Below, one piece after another: positions 43,821 to 54,459 of a stretch of DNA of 64,000 bases. This stretch comes from Halomonas salipaludis. Lineage in GTDB: Bacteria > Pseudomonadota > Gammaproteobacteria > Pseudomonadales > Halomonadaceae. The DNA lies in NCBI RefSeq assembly GCF_002286975.1, contig NZ_NSKB01000005.1, positions 1-64,000 on the forward strand, read 5' to 3'. Position 1 is the first letter of the stretch. Each line of letters opens with the position of its first letter. The translations under genes and the position numbers were made by a program. A model generated the notes under the pieces. That model was not told the DNA's origin. It saw only the letters and a program-made list of their open reading frames with translations, and searched no databases.

Positions 43821-44919
43821 ATGTTGGAAACCAACCCGATTCACAATCTGATCAAGGACCTGTCCGAGCGGACAGACGTCCTGAGGGGGTATCTTTGACT
43901 ATGCCGAGAAGAAGGATCGGCTAGAAGAGGTTACCCGCGAGCTGGAAGACCCCAATGTCTGGAGCGATCCGGACTATGCCCAGAAGCTCGGTAAGGAGCG
44001 CGCCTCCCTGGAGCAGATCGTCGCCACCATCGACGAGCTCGACCAGGGCCTGGCCGATAGCGCCGACCTGCTCGAGCTGGCCGAGATGGAAGAGGACGAG
44101 GGTACCGTCGAGGAGGTCCGCAAGGAGCTCGACGGCATGCAGCTGAGCCTCGAGAAGCTCGAGTTCCGGCGCATGTTCTCCGGCGAGATGGACGAGAACA
44201 ACGCCTATCTCGATATCCAGGCCGGCTCTGGCGGCACCGAGGCCCAGGACTGGGCCAATATGCTGCTGCGCATGTACCTGCGCTGGGCCGAGCACCACGG
44301 CTTCAAGGCCGAAATCACCGAGGTCTCGGCCGGCGAGGTGGCGGGCATCAAGTCGGCCACCATCCACGTCCAGGGCGACCACGCCTTCGGCTGGCTGCGC
44401 ACCGAGACCGGCGTGCACCGCCTGGTGCGCAAGAGCCCGTTCGACTCCGGCGGCCGTCGTCACACCTCCTTCGCCTCGGTGTTCCTGTCGCCGGAGGTGG
44501 ACGATAGCTTCGAGGTCGAGATCAATCCCGCCGACCTGCGCACCGATACCTACCGCTCCAGCGGGGCCGGCGGCCAGCACGTCAACACCACTGACTCGGC
44601 GGTGCGCATCACCCACGAGCCCACCGGTATCGTGGTGGCCTGCCAGAGCCAGCGCAGCCAGCATGCCAACCGCGACTTCGCCATGAAGCAGCTCAAGGCC
44701 CGGCTGTGGGAACACGAGATGCAGAAGCGCAACGCCGCTAAGCAAGAGGCCGAGGAGTCCAAGGCCGATATCGGCTGGGGCAGCCAGATCCGCTCCTACG
44801 TGCTGGACGATCAGCGCATCAAGGACCTGCGCACCGGGGTGCAGTCGAGCAATTGCGACAAGGTGCTTGATGGCGATATTGACCAGTTTATCGAAGCCAG
44901 CTTGAAGCAAGGACTGTAG
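43821..44919 (+). CDS. prfB: Peptide chain release factor 2, programmed +1 frameshift
   Basis: The gene starts at the ATG 43821 and meets an in-frame TGA at 43896-43898 after 25 codons. The site is AGGGGGTATCTTTGAC: an internal Shine-Dalgarno, then CTT TGA C, the canonical RF2 autoregulatory frameshift. Reading resumes with GAC at 43897 and continues to 44919, giving 365 residues, the normal length. RF2 signatures: the codon-recognition SPF in [14 protein letters not shown] and GGQ in [16 protein letters not shown]. It ends peptides at UGA and UAA. Confidence 0.97.
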
Positions 44920-45001
44920 CTTCGAGCCACGGGCGCGAGCGCCAGCCAGCCCGTTGCGCTCGCAGTCTGCAGCCCGCAGCCAATTCATTACAGGTAACGA
45001 C

Positions 45002-46522
45002 ATGGCCGACCACGACGCCTCACAGAATAGCCCCCATCACGACGAGAACCACCTGATCGCCGAGCGCCGCGCCAAGCTGGCGGCGCGCCGCGAGCACGCC
45101 ACCAAGACTGGCGGCAGCGCCTTTCCCAACGACTTCCGTCGCGACAGCCTGGCCGCCGAGCTGGATGCCGAGCTGGGTGACAAGGACAAGGCCGAGCTCG
45201 AAGCCCTCGACCGCCAGGCCGCGGTGGCCGGGCGTATCATGCGCAAGCGCGGTCCGTTCATCGTGATTCAGGACGTCTCGGGGCAGATCCAGCTCTACGT
45301 CGACAAGAAGGGGCTGCCCGCCGAGGTGCTCGACGACATCAAAGGCTGGGATATCGGCGACATCGTGGCCGGCCGCGGTCCGGTGCACAAGTCGGGCAAG
45401 GGCGACCTCTACGTGATGATGGTCGAGGCCACGCTGCTGACCAAGAGCCTGCGGCCGCTGCCCGACAAGTTCCACGGCCTCACCGACATGGAAGCGCGCT
45501 ACCGCCAGCGCTACGTCGACCTGATCATGAACCCCGAATCGCGCAAGGCCTTCGAGGTGCGTGCCGGGGTGATCGCCTCGATTCGCCGCTTCTTCGAGGC
45601 GCGCGGCTTTATGGAGGTCGAGACGCCGATGCTGCAGCCGATCCCCGGCGGCGCGGCGGCACGGCCGTTCATCACTCACCACAATGCGCTGGATATCGAC
45701 ATGTACCTGCGCATCGCGCCGGAGCTGTATCTCAAGCGCCTGGTGGTGGGCGGCTTCGAGCGGGTCTTCGAGATCAACCGCAACTTCCGCAACGAGGGCC
45801 TCTCGACCCGGCATAATCCCGAGTTCACCATGCTCGAGTTCTACTGGGCCTATGCCGACTACCTGGATCTGCTCGATCTCACCGAGGAGATGCTGCGCAA
45901 CGCCGCCCAGGAGGTGCTGGGCACCACCACGCTGGTCTACCAGGGCACCACCTACGAGTTCGGTCAGCCGTTCCGCCGCCTGACCATGCGTCAGGCTATC
46001 CTCGAGTACGGCGAGGGCATCGACGATGCCGACCTCGACAGCCGCGAGGCCGCAGCAGCAGTGGCCGAGCGCCTGGGCATCCAGGTCAAGCCGAGCTGGG
46101 GCCTGGGCAAGCTGCACACCGAGATATTCGAGGAGGTCGCCGAGCATCGCCTCGACCAGCCGACCTTCATCATCGAGTACCCGGCCGAGGTCAGCCCGCT
46201 GGCGCGGCGCAACGACGCCAACCCCTTCGTCACTGACCGCTTCGAGTTCTTCGTCGGCGGCCGCGAGATCGCCAACGGCTTCTCGGAGCTCAACGACGCC
46301 GAGGACCAGGCCGAGCGCTTCCGCGAGCAGTCCGCCGAGAAGGATGCCGGCGACCTGGAAGCGATGTACTACGACGCCGACTACGTGCGCGCCCTCGAGT
46401 ACGGCCTGCCGCCGACCGCCGGCGAGGGCATCGGTATCGACCGGCTGGTGATGCTGTTCACCGACAGCGCCTCGATCCGCGATGTGCTGCTGTTCCCGGC
46501 CATGCGCCCAGAAGCCGACTGA
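45002..46522 (+). CDS. lysS: Lysyl-tRNA synthetase (class II)
   Basis: A 506-residue class IIb synthetase ([16 protein letters not shown]...). OB-fold anticodon domain (about 65-175: [20 protein letters not shown]), motif 1 region [20 protein letters not shown], motif 2 [17 protein letters not shown]...[11 protein letters not shown], motif 3 [12 protein letters not shown]. The prfB-lysS pairing is common. AGGTAA lies before the ATG. A run of repeats follows. Confidence 0.97.
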   Translation: MADHDASQNSPHHDENHLIAERRAKLAARREHATKTGGSAFPNDFRRDSLAAELDAELGDKDKAELEALDRQAAVAGRIMRKRGPFIVIQDVSGQIQLYVDKKGLPAEVLDDIKGWDIGDIVAGRGPVHKSGKGDLYVMMVEATLLTKSLRPLPDKFHGLTDMEARYRQRYVDLIMNPESRKAFEVRAGVIASIRRFFEARGFMEVETPMLQPIPGGAAARPFITHHNALDIDMYLRIAPELYLKRLVVGGFERVFEINRNFRNEGLSTRHNPEFTMLEFYWAYADYLDLLDLTEEMLRNAAQEVLGTTTLVYQGTTYEFGQPFRRLTMRQAILEYGEGIDDADLDSREAAAAVAERLGIQVKPSWGLGKLHTEIFEEVAEHRLDQPTFIIEYPAEVSPLARRNDANPFVTDRFEFFVGGREIANGFSELNDAEDQAERFREQSAEKDAGDLEAMYYDADYVRALEYGLPPTAGEGIGIDRLVMLFTDSASIRDVLLFPAMRPEAD

Positions 46523-46526
46523 CTAA

Positions 46527-46605
46527 AGGGGCGCCGGAGGCAGCTGTAAAGGGAGGCGCGGCGCATCAGAGCCAGGCGGGCAAGGCAAAAGCGAACCTCA
46601 TTCTT
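46527..46605 (+). repeat. 79-bp intergenic direct repeat, copy A
   Basis: It begins AGGGGCGCCGGAGGCAGCTG and ends GCGAACCTCATTCTT. A second copy lies at 46660-46738 with four mismatches in 79 (about 95% identity). No gene is plausible in the 375-base lysS to 46898 gap, which is filled by these copies and a hairpin. Confidence 0.9.
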
Positions 46606-46659
46606 AAGGGGCGGAGTAAAGCCGAACTCTGAAAGCAAAGCACGTTGCAACAAACCATG

Positions 46660-46785
46660 AGGGGCGCCGGAGGCAGCTGCAAGGGGAGGCGCGGCGCATC
46701 GGAGCCAGACGGGCAAGGCAAAAGCGAACCTCATTCTTCAGGGATGAAGAATGGAGCGCCCAGGGAAGGGTTAACAGCGTGTGAG
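46660..46785 (+). repeat. 79-bp direct repeat copy B plus hairpin and conserved flank (copy E3 of the dispersed repeat)
   Basis: After the 79-bp repeat (46660-46738) comes a hairpin ATTCTTCA-GGGA-TGAAGAAT and then AGCGCCCAGGGAAGGGTT and AACAGCG. This right flank matches that of the repeat at 36533-36638, where the hairpin sequence is entirely different. The left start GGGGCGCCGG is also shared. Confidence 0.7.
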
Positions 46786-46897
46786 CGTTGCCTTGTACGT
46801 CTGGCGTTCATCTCCGAGAGTGAATGGGCCGGAAGTGTTGGTAAGGTGCGCTTCGAGCGCCCATAATGGTCGGCGTTTCGCCGTCGAGGAGATCGTG

Positions 46898-47284
46898 ATG
46901 AAACTGCTTAATCGCTCCGCCCTGAGCGTCAAGCCGACCCAGGCCTTTCTGGATTGGATCAACTCCCTGGAGCCCACGGTCGGTGACGATGATTTGACGA
47001 TTGACGATATCGACCGCGAAAACACCGTCTACCTGATTCCGGAGATGGATACTCCGGAAGCGCTCGAAGCGTTCATCAACGAACGCTACATGGAGATTCT
47101 CGAGACCGAGCTGCGCGCCTGGGAAGAGGACGAGCGGCAGTGGCCCGAGCGACTCGACTGGGCGCTGTTCCAGCGTTTCGTGCAGGTCGAGCACAGCTAC
47201 CTGGCGGTCGACCTCGACGACGAGGCGCCGCTGGAGATCGCCGAGGTCGACGATGCCCTACTGCTCGAGAACGACCGCGACTGA
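46898..47284 (+). CDS. Hypothetical acidic protein
   Basis: A 128-residue protein (MKLLNRSALSVKPTQAFLDW...), strongly acidic (about 30% Asp/Glu), no signal peptide or membrane helix. It contains VYLIPEMDTPEALEAFINER and WPERLDWALFQRFVQVE; the pattern resembles a conserved gammaproteobacterial protein of unknown function, but I cannot name the family. Start chosen at the first ATG with GAGGAGAT upstream. A terminator follows. Confidence 0.75.
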   Translation: MKLLNRSALSVKPTQAFLDWINSLEPTVGDDDLTIDDIDRENTVYLIPEMDTPEALEAFINERYMEILETELRAWEEDERQWPERLDWALFQRFVQVEHSYLAVDLDDEAPLEIAEVDDALLLENDRD

Positions 47285-47317
47285 GTGGCCGCTGGGCGCC
47301 GCTATCGCCCGCCTAGC

Positions 47318-47365
47318 AGGATCTCCCCGCGGGGAGACGAGACCGGCCAAGGCCGGTCTTTTCGT
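47318..47365 (+). terminator. Terminator after the acidic protein gene
   Basis: Two hairpins in series: TCTCCCC-GC-GGGGAGA, then GACCGGCC-AA-GGCCGGTC followed by TTTTC. Confidence 0.8.
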
Positions 47366-47389
47366 GTCAGTGGAACGCCAGGAAAACCG

Positions 47390-48805
47390 ATGAGCCGATT
47401 GTTCGAGACCCGCCCCGATGACGATGGCCTGCCCGGCCGCGAGCGCCGCATTGCCGTGCTGGCGGTGATGGTCGGCACCCTGATGGCGGTGATCGATACC
47501 ACCATGATCAATATCGCCCTGCCGTCGATCGCCCGCGACCTCGAGATCTCCGCGGCGCGGGCGGTGTGGGTGGTCAGCCTGTTCCAGATCGTGTGTGCCG
47601 CGACGCTATTGCTGTTTGCCTCGCTCAGCGAGCTGGTCAGCCGCCGCCGGCTGTATATCGCCGGGCTGGCGGTGTTTACTCTGGCCTCGCTGGGCGCTGC
47701 CCTGGCCAATGGCCTGGAGATGCTGCTGGCCTTCCGCGCCCTGCAGGGCCTGGGGGCTGCCGCCACGCTGTCGATCGGGCCGTCGATCTATCGGCTGATC
47801 TTCCCTACCCGGCTGCTGGGCGCGGCGATGGGGCTCAGCGCGGTGGTGGTGGCCGCCGGCTACGCCTCGGGGCCGACGCTGGGCGGCGTGGTCCTGTCAT
47901 TTGCCGACTGGCCGTGGCTGTTCGCGCTCAACGTGCCGGTGGGGCTGCTGGCGCTGGTGTTGGCGACGAAGGCGCTGCCCGTCGAGTCGCGCCGCCGCGG
48001 CGGTTTCGATATCGCCGGCGCACTGCTCTCGGCGACGATGCTGGCCAGTTTCTTCCTGGCCATGGATGGTGCCGGTCACCAGGCGCCGTGGTGGCAGGTA
48101 CTGGGGCTGCTGCTGGCCAGCCTGGTCACCGGCTGGCTGTTCCTGCGCCGCCAGCGCCGCGCCAGCCACCCGCTGCTGCCACTGACGCTATTCGATGAGC
48201 CACGTTTCAACCTGGCGATCATGGTCTCGGGGCTGGCCTTCGTCAGCCAGGGGCTGGCGTTCGTCGCCTTGTCGTTTCTCTACCAGCAGGAGATGGGCTT
48301 CTCGCCGCTGCAGACCGCCTGGCTGTTCACGCCCTGGCCGCTGACCATTATGTTTGCCGCACCGCTGGCCGGGCGCCTGGCCGACCGCTTCAATCCGACA
48401 CTACTCTCGACCCTGGGGCTTGCACTGCTGCTGGTTGGGCTGGTGGCCTTGGCGCTGGTACCCGATGGCGCCGGTATCGTCGACATCCTGTGGCGCACGG
48501 CGCTGTGCGGGCTCGGTTTCGGGGTCTTCCAGGCGCCCAACAACCGCGAGATGATGAGCAGCGTACCCAGGGCGCGCAGCAACAACGCCTCGGGGATGAT
48601 GAGCACCACCCGCACCATCGGCCAGTCCCTGGGCGTGGCACTGGTAGGGGTGTTCCTGGCACTCGGTGCAGGCTCGGTGCAGGCCTCGCTGTGGCTGGGC
48701 TGCGGTGCCTGCGCGCTGGCCGTGGCAGTCAGTCTGCGGCGTATCCGGCTGGCGCCCGAGGCGCGTCCGTCGCTGGCCGAACGTGCGTCGCCGGAGCGGG
48801 ATTGA
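47390..48805 (+). CDS. DHA2-type (EmrB/QacA) MFS drug transporter
   Basis: About 471 residues and 14 predicted membrane helices. Start at 47390 (MSRLFETRPDDDGLPGRERR) with AGGA upstream. Signatures of the 14-helix family: LMAVIDTTMINIALPSIARD in the first helix (motif D1-type), RRRLYIAGLAVFTLAS after the first loop, and GPTLGGVV (motif C) in helix 5. Exports drugs or other hydrophobic compounds by proton antiport; substrate unknown. No EmrA-like partner or regulator is adjacent. Confidence 0.9.
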   Translation: MSRLFETRPDDDGLPGRERRIAVLAVMVGTLMAVIDTTMINIALPSIARDLEISAARAVWVVSLFQIVCAATLLLFASLSELVSRRRLYIAGLAVFTLASLGAALANGLEMLLAFRALQGLGAAATLSIGPSIYRLIFPTRLLGAAMGLSAVVVAAGYASGPTLGGVVLSFADWPWLFALNVPVGLLALVLATKALPVESRRRGGFDIAGALLSATMLASFFLAMDGAGHQAPWWQVLGLLLASLVTGWLFLRRQRRASHPLLPLTLFDEPRFNLAIMVSGLAFVSQGLAFVALSFLYQQEMGFSPLQTAWLFTPWPLTIMFAAPLAGRLADRFNPTLLSTLGLALLLVGLVALALVPDGAGIVDILWRTALCGLGFGVFQAPNNREMMSSVPRARSNNASGMMSTTRTIGQSLGVALVGVFLALGAGSVQASLWLGCGACALAVAVSLRRIRLAPEARPSLAERASPERD

Positions 48806-48864
48806 AAGAGTACAATGATTCTACTCCGCTCACTTCACGACGCGATTACCACGAGGCAACCGCC

Positions 48865-49176
48865 ATGAGCATTCAGGCCCAGATCGAGGACAAGCTCAAG
48901 ACGCTATCGCCCACCTGGCTGACGGTGGAGAACGAGAGCCACCGGCACAACGTGCCGGCTAACTCGGAAACCCACTTCAAGGTCACCCTGGTCTCCGAGC
49001 GCTTCGAGGGCATGATGCCGGTCAAGCGTCATCAGCAGCTGTATGCGCTGCTGGCCGATGAATTGGCCGGACCGGTGCACGCCCTGGCGCTGCACCCCTA
49101 TACCCCCAATGAGTGGCAGGCGCGCGGCGGGCAGCGCCCCGACTCGCCCAACTGCCGCGGTGGCAGCAGCGCGTGA
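48865..49176 (+). CDS. bolA: BolA-family protein
   Basis: A 103-residue protein (MSIQAQIEDKLKTLSPTWLT). The BolA fold is clear: VENESHRHNVPANSETHFKV, then VSERFEGMMPVKRHQQLYAL and HALALHPYTPNEWQ. The His residues near 29 and 80 could coordinate Fe-S clusters with monothiol glutaredoxin. The family links cell shape, biofilm and iron handling. Its TGA overlaps the GTG start of the next gene. Confidence 0.94.
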   Translation: MSIQAQIEDKLKTLSPTWLTVENESHRHNVPANSETHFKVTLVSERFEGMMPVKRHQQLYALLADELAGPVHALALHPYTPNEWQARGGQRPDSPNCRGGSSA

Positions 49177-49979
49177 CCAGCGAGCCCCAGCGTCTGCAGT
49201 ACCTGAGCGCCATGGGCGTCACCGCCTGGGTGGCGCGCTATCGCCTGCCCAATGCCCTGGAAACGCCGGCCTGCGACTGGCCGCAGCCCGAGGTGGCGGA
49301 GACCCCGGCGCCGTCGCAGCGGCTGCATGCGCTGCTCGACGACGTGCCGGCCCGGCCTGCGACGACGCCGGAGGCGCCGGCCCCCGCCAAGCCGCCGCGG
49401 CGCGGTAAGGCGCGGGCCATGCTGGGCGTGGACGTGGCTGAAGAACCTCCCGAGGTATCTCGTGAGGCCGACAGCACGACCGCTCCCGGCGAACCCCAGC
49501 AGGCGCTGCACTTCAGCCTGCAAATCACCGCACTCGAAGGGCGCTGGCTGGTGCTGCTGCCCCAGGCCAGTGCGCCGAATGCCACGGACCTGCGGCTGCT
49601 GGGCAATCTGCTCCACGCCGCCGGTATCCATTTGGCCGAACCACCGGTGTTCCAGGCCTTTCACTGGCCGATGATGGAGGAACTGCCGGTGGAGGCGCCG
49701 CTCGATGAGGCGCGCGATGGCCTGCGCGCGTTCATTGACGGGCGGCGGCGCGGCGGCTGGCGGCCTGAGCGTTTGCTGCTGTTCGGCGAGGCACCGACGC
49801 TTGCCCCGGTGCTGGCGATCGAGGCGGGCCACTGCGGTCTGCTCAAACTCCCGGCTTGGCAGGGGCCCTCGCTTGCCGAGCTTGGCCGCGACGGCGACGC
49901 CAAACGTGCGCTGTTGCCGTACCGGGGAGAGTGGCGTGAGGCCTGGTTGGGCGCCGCCGATGGCGGCGTGAGCGAATGA
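49173..49979 (+). CDS. Probable diverged HolD-like protein (DNA polymerase III psi-type)
   Basis: About 268 residues from a GTG at 49173 that overlaps the bolA stop; the frame is open 20 codons further up. The N-terminus QRLQYLSAMGVTAWVARYRL then PNAL resembles the start of HolD, where the E. coli residues 2-28 bind the chi subunit. A disordered Pro/Ala-rich linker (about 45-110) leads to a C-terminal domain with WLVLLP and FQAFHWPMM. In E. coli holD lies directly before rimI, as here. HolD identity is an inference; length is twice that of E. coli psi. Confidence 0.55.
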   Translation: MTSEPQRLQYLSAMGVTAWVARYRLPNALETPACDWPQPEVAETPAPSQRLHALLDDVPARPATTPEAPAPAKPPRRGKARAMLGVDVAEEPPEVSREADSTTAPGEPQQALHFSLQITALEGRWLVLLPQASAPNATDLRLLGNLLHAAGIHLAEPPVFQAFHWPMMEELPVEAPLDEARDGLRAFIDGRRRGGWRPERLLLFGEAPTLAPVLAIEAGHCGLLKLPAWQGPSLAELGRDGDAKRALLPYRGEWREAWLGAADGGVSE

Positions 49980-50473
49980 CAATGGTGGAACCCTGGCTCG
50001 CGCGGCTTGACGCCGAGTGGCTGGACGCGGTGGAGCGGGTCGAGCGGGCTGGCCAGGCGCACCCCTGGTCGCGAGTGCAACTGATGGGCGCGCTGACCGA
50101 TGTTCAGGGCAGCGTATGGGGCATCGGCGAGGGCCAACGGGCGGAGAGTGGGCTGCGCGGCTTTGCGGTGCTGAGCCGCCAGCCCTTCGATGCCGAGCTG
50201 CAGGCGATTACCGTGACTCCCCAGGCGCGACGCCGGGGATTGGCCGCACGGCTGATGACGGCACTGCTCGATGAGGCCAAAGAGTGGGGTAGCGAGCGGC
50301 TGCTGCTCGAGGTGCGCGCCTCCAATCTTGCCGCACTGGCACTCTACCGGCGTGTTGGCTTTGGCGACGACGGCGTAAGGCGCGGCTACTATCCGCCGCC
50401 CGCGGGGCGTGGCACGGGTGCGCGGGAGGATGCGCTACTGCTCTCCTACCCGCTCACCGGCCATAGCCGCTGA
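49976..50473 (+). CDS. rimI: Ribosomal protein S18 alanine N-acetyltransferase RimI
   Basis: A 165-residue GNAT enzyme. Acetyl-CoA site in ITVTPQARRRGLAARLM, then LLLEVRASNLAALALYRRVG and GYYPPPAG. The ATG overlaps the stop of the HolD-like gene (ATGA). It acetylates the N-terminus of S18. Confidence 0.94.
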   Translation: MTMVEPWLARLDAEWLDAVERVERAGQAHPWSRVQLMGALTDVQGSVWGIGEGQRAESGLRGFAVLSRQPFDAELQAITVTPQARRRGLAARLMTALLDEAKEWGSERLLLEVRASNLAALALYRRVGFGDDGVRRGYYPPPAGRGTGAREDALLLSYPLTGHSR

Positions 50474-50476
50474 GAG

Positions 50477-50677
50477 TCAGGCGCCGTCGTTGCCACCAGC
50501 GTCGAGCTCGTTGAACTTCTCCAGCAGGCCGCTGAGCCGCTGCTGCCACTGCTCGTGCTCCTGCTTCAGGCGGGCATTTTCCTCGCGCAGCTCCTCGGCC
50601 TCCATCTTGAGCATTTCGATAGCCTCGACGGCGTTGCCGACTTTCTGCTCGAGCTGATTGAAGAGTTCGATGCTCAT
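50477..50677 (-). CDS. zapB: Cell division protein ZapB-like coiled coil
   Basis: A 66-residue, almost entirely coiled-coil protein (MSIELFNQLEQKVGNAVEAI) with heptads through EELREENARLKQEHEQWQQR. Length and N-terminus match ZapB/TIGR02449 proteins, which bridge ZapA-FtsZ and MatP at the septum. AGGAG precedes the ATG. It converges on rimI with a 3-base gap. Confidence 0.85.
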   Translation of the reverse strand: MSIELFNQLEQKVGNAVEAIEMLKMEAEELREENARLKQEHEQWQQRLSGLLEKFNELDAGGNDGA

Positions 50678-50765
50678 CCTGGTCTCCTGGTTCGATAGTG
50701 GCGTCTGGTGCCCGGACGGGATGCCGGGGCTGGCCTGGGGCGCAGCGTACGATGCGTGGCGCAAC

Positions 50766-51398
50766 TCAGCAAGCGTCGTTGGGCGGCGACATCTCGCGAT
50801 GGTAGAGGCGGCCGTGGCTGTCACCGGCGCGCACCTCGCGGTGTAGCGTCCAGGTTAGCGGTACCTGGGGCGACAGTTCGGCCTCGGTTTCCAGGTAGAT
50901 CCAGGCGCGCTCGGCGAGCCAGCCGCCGGCTTCGAGGGTCGCACAGCTCGCCTCGGCGAGGTCCTGGCGAAACGGCGGGTCGAGAAACACCAGCGTGTAG
51001 GGCGCCGCCTCGTCGTCCCGCGCGTCGAGTAGCGGCAGCACCTCGCCGATCGAGACACGGCCGCTGGCGCCGAGGGTGGCCAAGTTGTCGCGCAGGGCCG
51101 CCGCCACGTCCTTGTCGCGTTCGACGAAGTGGGCCTGGCGGGCGCCCCGCGACAGTGCCTCCAGCCCCAGCGCCCCGGTGCCGGCATAGAGGTCGAGCAC
51201 CCGGGCGCCGAGTGGCGCAGTGGCCAGCCAGTTGAACAGCGTCTCGCGCACCCTGTCCGGCGTAGGGCGCAGGCCCGGGCGGTCGAGCACCGGCAGCAGC
51301 CGGCGGCGAAACTCGCCGCCGATGATGCGCAGGCGACCGTTTGCCTGGTTGGCACGGGCGGCAGGGCGGCGGCGTGAGGGGTGGCGTCGTCGAGTCAT
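50766..51398 (-). CDS. rsmD: 16S rRNA (guanine966-N2)-methyltransferase RsmD
   Basis: A 210-residue AdoMet methyltransferase. Basic N-terminal tail, then LRIIGGEFRRRLLPV, GLRPTPDRVRETLFNWL, the AdoMet motif VLDLYAGTGALGLEALSRGA, and catalytic DPPF in LVFLDPPFRQDLAE. It makes m2G966 on the 30S. Divergent from ftsY across about 105 bases. Confidence 0.95.
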   Translation of the reverse strand: MTRRRHPSRRRPAARANQANGRLRIIGGEFRRRLLPVLDRPGLRPTPDRVRETLFNWLATAPLGARVLDLYAGTGALGLEALSRGARQAHFVERDKDVAAALRDNLATLGASGRVSIGEVLPLLDARDDEAAPYTLVFLDPPFRQDLAEASCATLEAGGWLAERAWIYLETEAELSPQVPLTWTLHREVRAGDSHGRLYHREMSPPNDAC

Positions 51399-51502
51399 GG
51401 TGGCCGAATTGTACCGCCGGGCTTATCCACAGTCACCGTCGGCGGTGGTAGGATGAGCCGATTGTTCCGCGATTCTCCAGGTGCCGAGGTCAGATCACGC
51501 CC

Positions 51503-52816
<1,314 letters not shown>

Positions 52817-52819
52817 GCC

Positions 52820-53488
52820 GTGATCGCCTTCGAACACGTCGGCAAGCGCTACGGCGGGCGCTTCGAGGCGCTGGCCAATATCGACTTCCAGGTCGAGCGC
52901 GGCGAGATGCTGTTTCTCACTGGCCACTCCGGTGCCGGCAAGAGCTCGCTGCTGCGGCTGATCATGCGCCTCGAGCGGCCCTCGCGTGGCCGGGTGCTGG
53001 TCGCCGGCCACGATATCAACCGCCTTCACCACTCCCAGGTGCCCTTCTACCGGCGCCAGATCGGCGTGGTCTTCCAGGACCACCAGCTGCTGTTCGATCG
53101 CTCGATCTACCACAATGTGGCACTGCCGCTGGAGATCCAGGGCGTCGAGCCCCGCGAGGCCTCGCGGCGCGTGCGCGCCGCCCTCGACAAGGTCGGCCTG
53201 CTGCACCGCGAGCGGGCCCTGCCCATCGAGCTCTCCGGCGGCGAGCAGCAGCGTGTCGGCATCGCCCGGGCGGTGGTCAACAAGCCGGCGCTGTTGCTCG
53301 CCGACGAGCCCACCGGCAACCTCGACCCGCAGCTCTCCACCGACATCATGACGCTGTTCGAAGACTTCAACCGTATCGGCACCACGGTCATGATCGCTAG
53401 CCACGACTTGGCGCTGATTGCGCGCTTGCGTCACCGCGTGCTGCAGCTGCGTGAAGGCCGCCTGGTGGCCGATCAGGAGGCGGCATGA
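52820..53488 (+). CDS. ftsE: Cell division ATP-binding protein FtsE
   Basis: A 222-residue ABC ATPase with a GTG start 3 bases after ftsY. Walker A GHSGAGKSS, Q-loop VVFQDHQLL, signature LSGGEQQRVGIARA, Walker B LLLADEPTGN. With FtsX it activates septal murein hydrolases. Its TGA overlaps ftsX (ATGA). Confidence 0.97.
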   Translation: MIAFEHVGKRYGGRFEALANIDFQVERGEMLFLTGHSGAGKSSLLRLIMRLERPSRGRVLVAGHDINRLHHSQVPFYRRQIGVVFQDHQLLFDRSIYHNVALPLEIQGVEPREASRRVRAALDKVGLLHRERALPIELSGGEQQRVGIARAVVNKPALLLADEPTGNLDPQLSTDIMTLFEDFNRIGTTVMIASHDLALIARLRHRVLQLREGRLVADQEAA

Positions 53489-54459
53489 GCGGCGCCCAGC
53501 CTGCGCCGCGGCGCGGCGCGCGTAGCCACCAGACGCGCACCAGCAGCCGCCTGCGCAGCTGGTTGCGCCACCACCGCGCGATGTGCCTCGACAGCGCCCG
53601 ACGGCTGCTGCGCCATCCGCTGGGCAGCCTGTTGACCATGCTGGCCATCGCCATCGCGCTGGTGCTGCCGGCGGCGCTGTGGCTGGTGCTCGACAGCGCC
53701 CGGCTGCTCGACGCCGAGCTCGACGAGAGTGCGACCCTGACCGCCTACCTGGAGGCCGGGGTCGACGAGTCCCAGGCCATGCGCATCAATCAAGCGCTCG
53801 GCGCTCACCCGGAGGTGCACGCCACACGACTGATCACCGCCGCCGAGGGCATGGCCGAGTTCCAGGACTCGCTGGGCCTGGCCGATGCGCTGGGCCGCCT
53901 CGACGATAACCCGCTGCCGGCCAGCGTGGTGGTTTCGCCACGCGAGACTCGGCCGGACGCGGTGCGCGCCCTGGCCGAGCAGCTCGAAGCGGTCAGCGGC
54001 GTCGACGAGGTGCGCCTCGACCTGGCGTGGATCGAGCGTCTGGCGCAGCTTGCCGAGCTGGGGCGCCGTGTAGCGCTGGCGCTGGCGGTGCTGTTCGGCC
54101 TCGGCGTGCTGCTGATCGTCGGCAACACCATTCGCCTGGCGGTGGAGAGTCGCCGCCAGGAGATCGAGGTGGTGACGCTGATCGGCGCCACCCACGCCTT
54201 CGTGCGCCGCCCGTTCCTCTACAGTGGCGCCTGGTATGGCTTGGGGGGGGGGCTGCTGGCCTGGGCGCTGCTGAGTCTCGGCGGGCAGTGGCTGGCGGCA
54301 CCGGTGACGGCGCTGGCCGAGAGCTACGGCGCCCACTTCAGCCTGCCGCAGCTGGATGCCGCGGGCTCGGCAACTCTGCTATTTTCGAGTACACTATTGG
54401 GCCTGCTGGGGGCGTGGATTGCGGTGAGCCGCCATCTCGCCGAGATGCGTCCCTCCTGA
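53485..54459 (+). CDS. ftsX: Cell division protein FtsX
   Basis: A 324-residue membrane protein. Basic cytoplasmic N-terminus of about 45 residues, first helix LLTMLAIAIALVLPAALWLV, a periplasmic domain (about 70-185), then three helices with the FtsX core (LFGLGVLLIVGNTIRLAVES, EIEVVTLIGATHAFVRRPFL). The long Arg/Ser-rich N-terminal tail is longer than in many homologues. Confidence 0.95.
   Translation: MSGAQPAPRRGARSHQTRTSSRLRSWLRHHRAMCLDSARRLLRHPLGSLLTMLAIAIALVLPAALWLVLDSARLLDAELDESATLTAYLEAGVDESQAMRINQALGAHPEVHATRLITAAEGMAEFQDSLGLADALGRLDDNPLPASVVVSPRETRPDAVRALAEQLEAVSGVDEVRLDLAWIERLAQLAELGRRVALALAVLFGLGVLLIVGNTIRLAVESRRQEIEVVTLIGATHAFVRRPFLYSGAWYGLGGGLLAWALLSLGGQWLAAPVTALAESYGAHFSLPQLDAAGSATLLFSSTLLGLLGAWIAVSRHLAEMRPS

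Noticed and set aside
43896-43898. prfB as a frameshifted pseudogene
   Set aside because: The TGA is part of the known RF2 autoregulatory frameshift site and the rest of the gene is intact and of normal length.
46645-46866. 73-residue ORF in the lysS downstream gap
   Set aside because: It is made of the 79-bp repeat and hairpin sequence, has no Shine-Dalgarno, and breaks into the next gene's leader.
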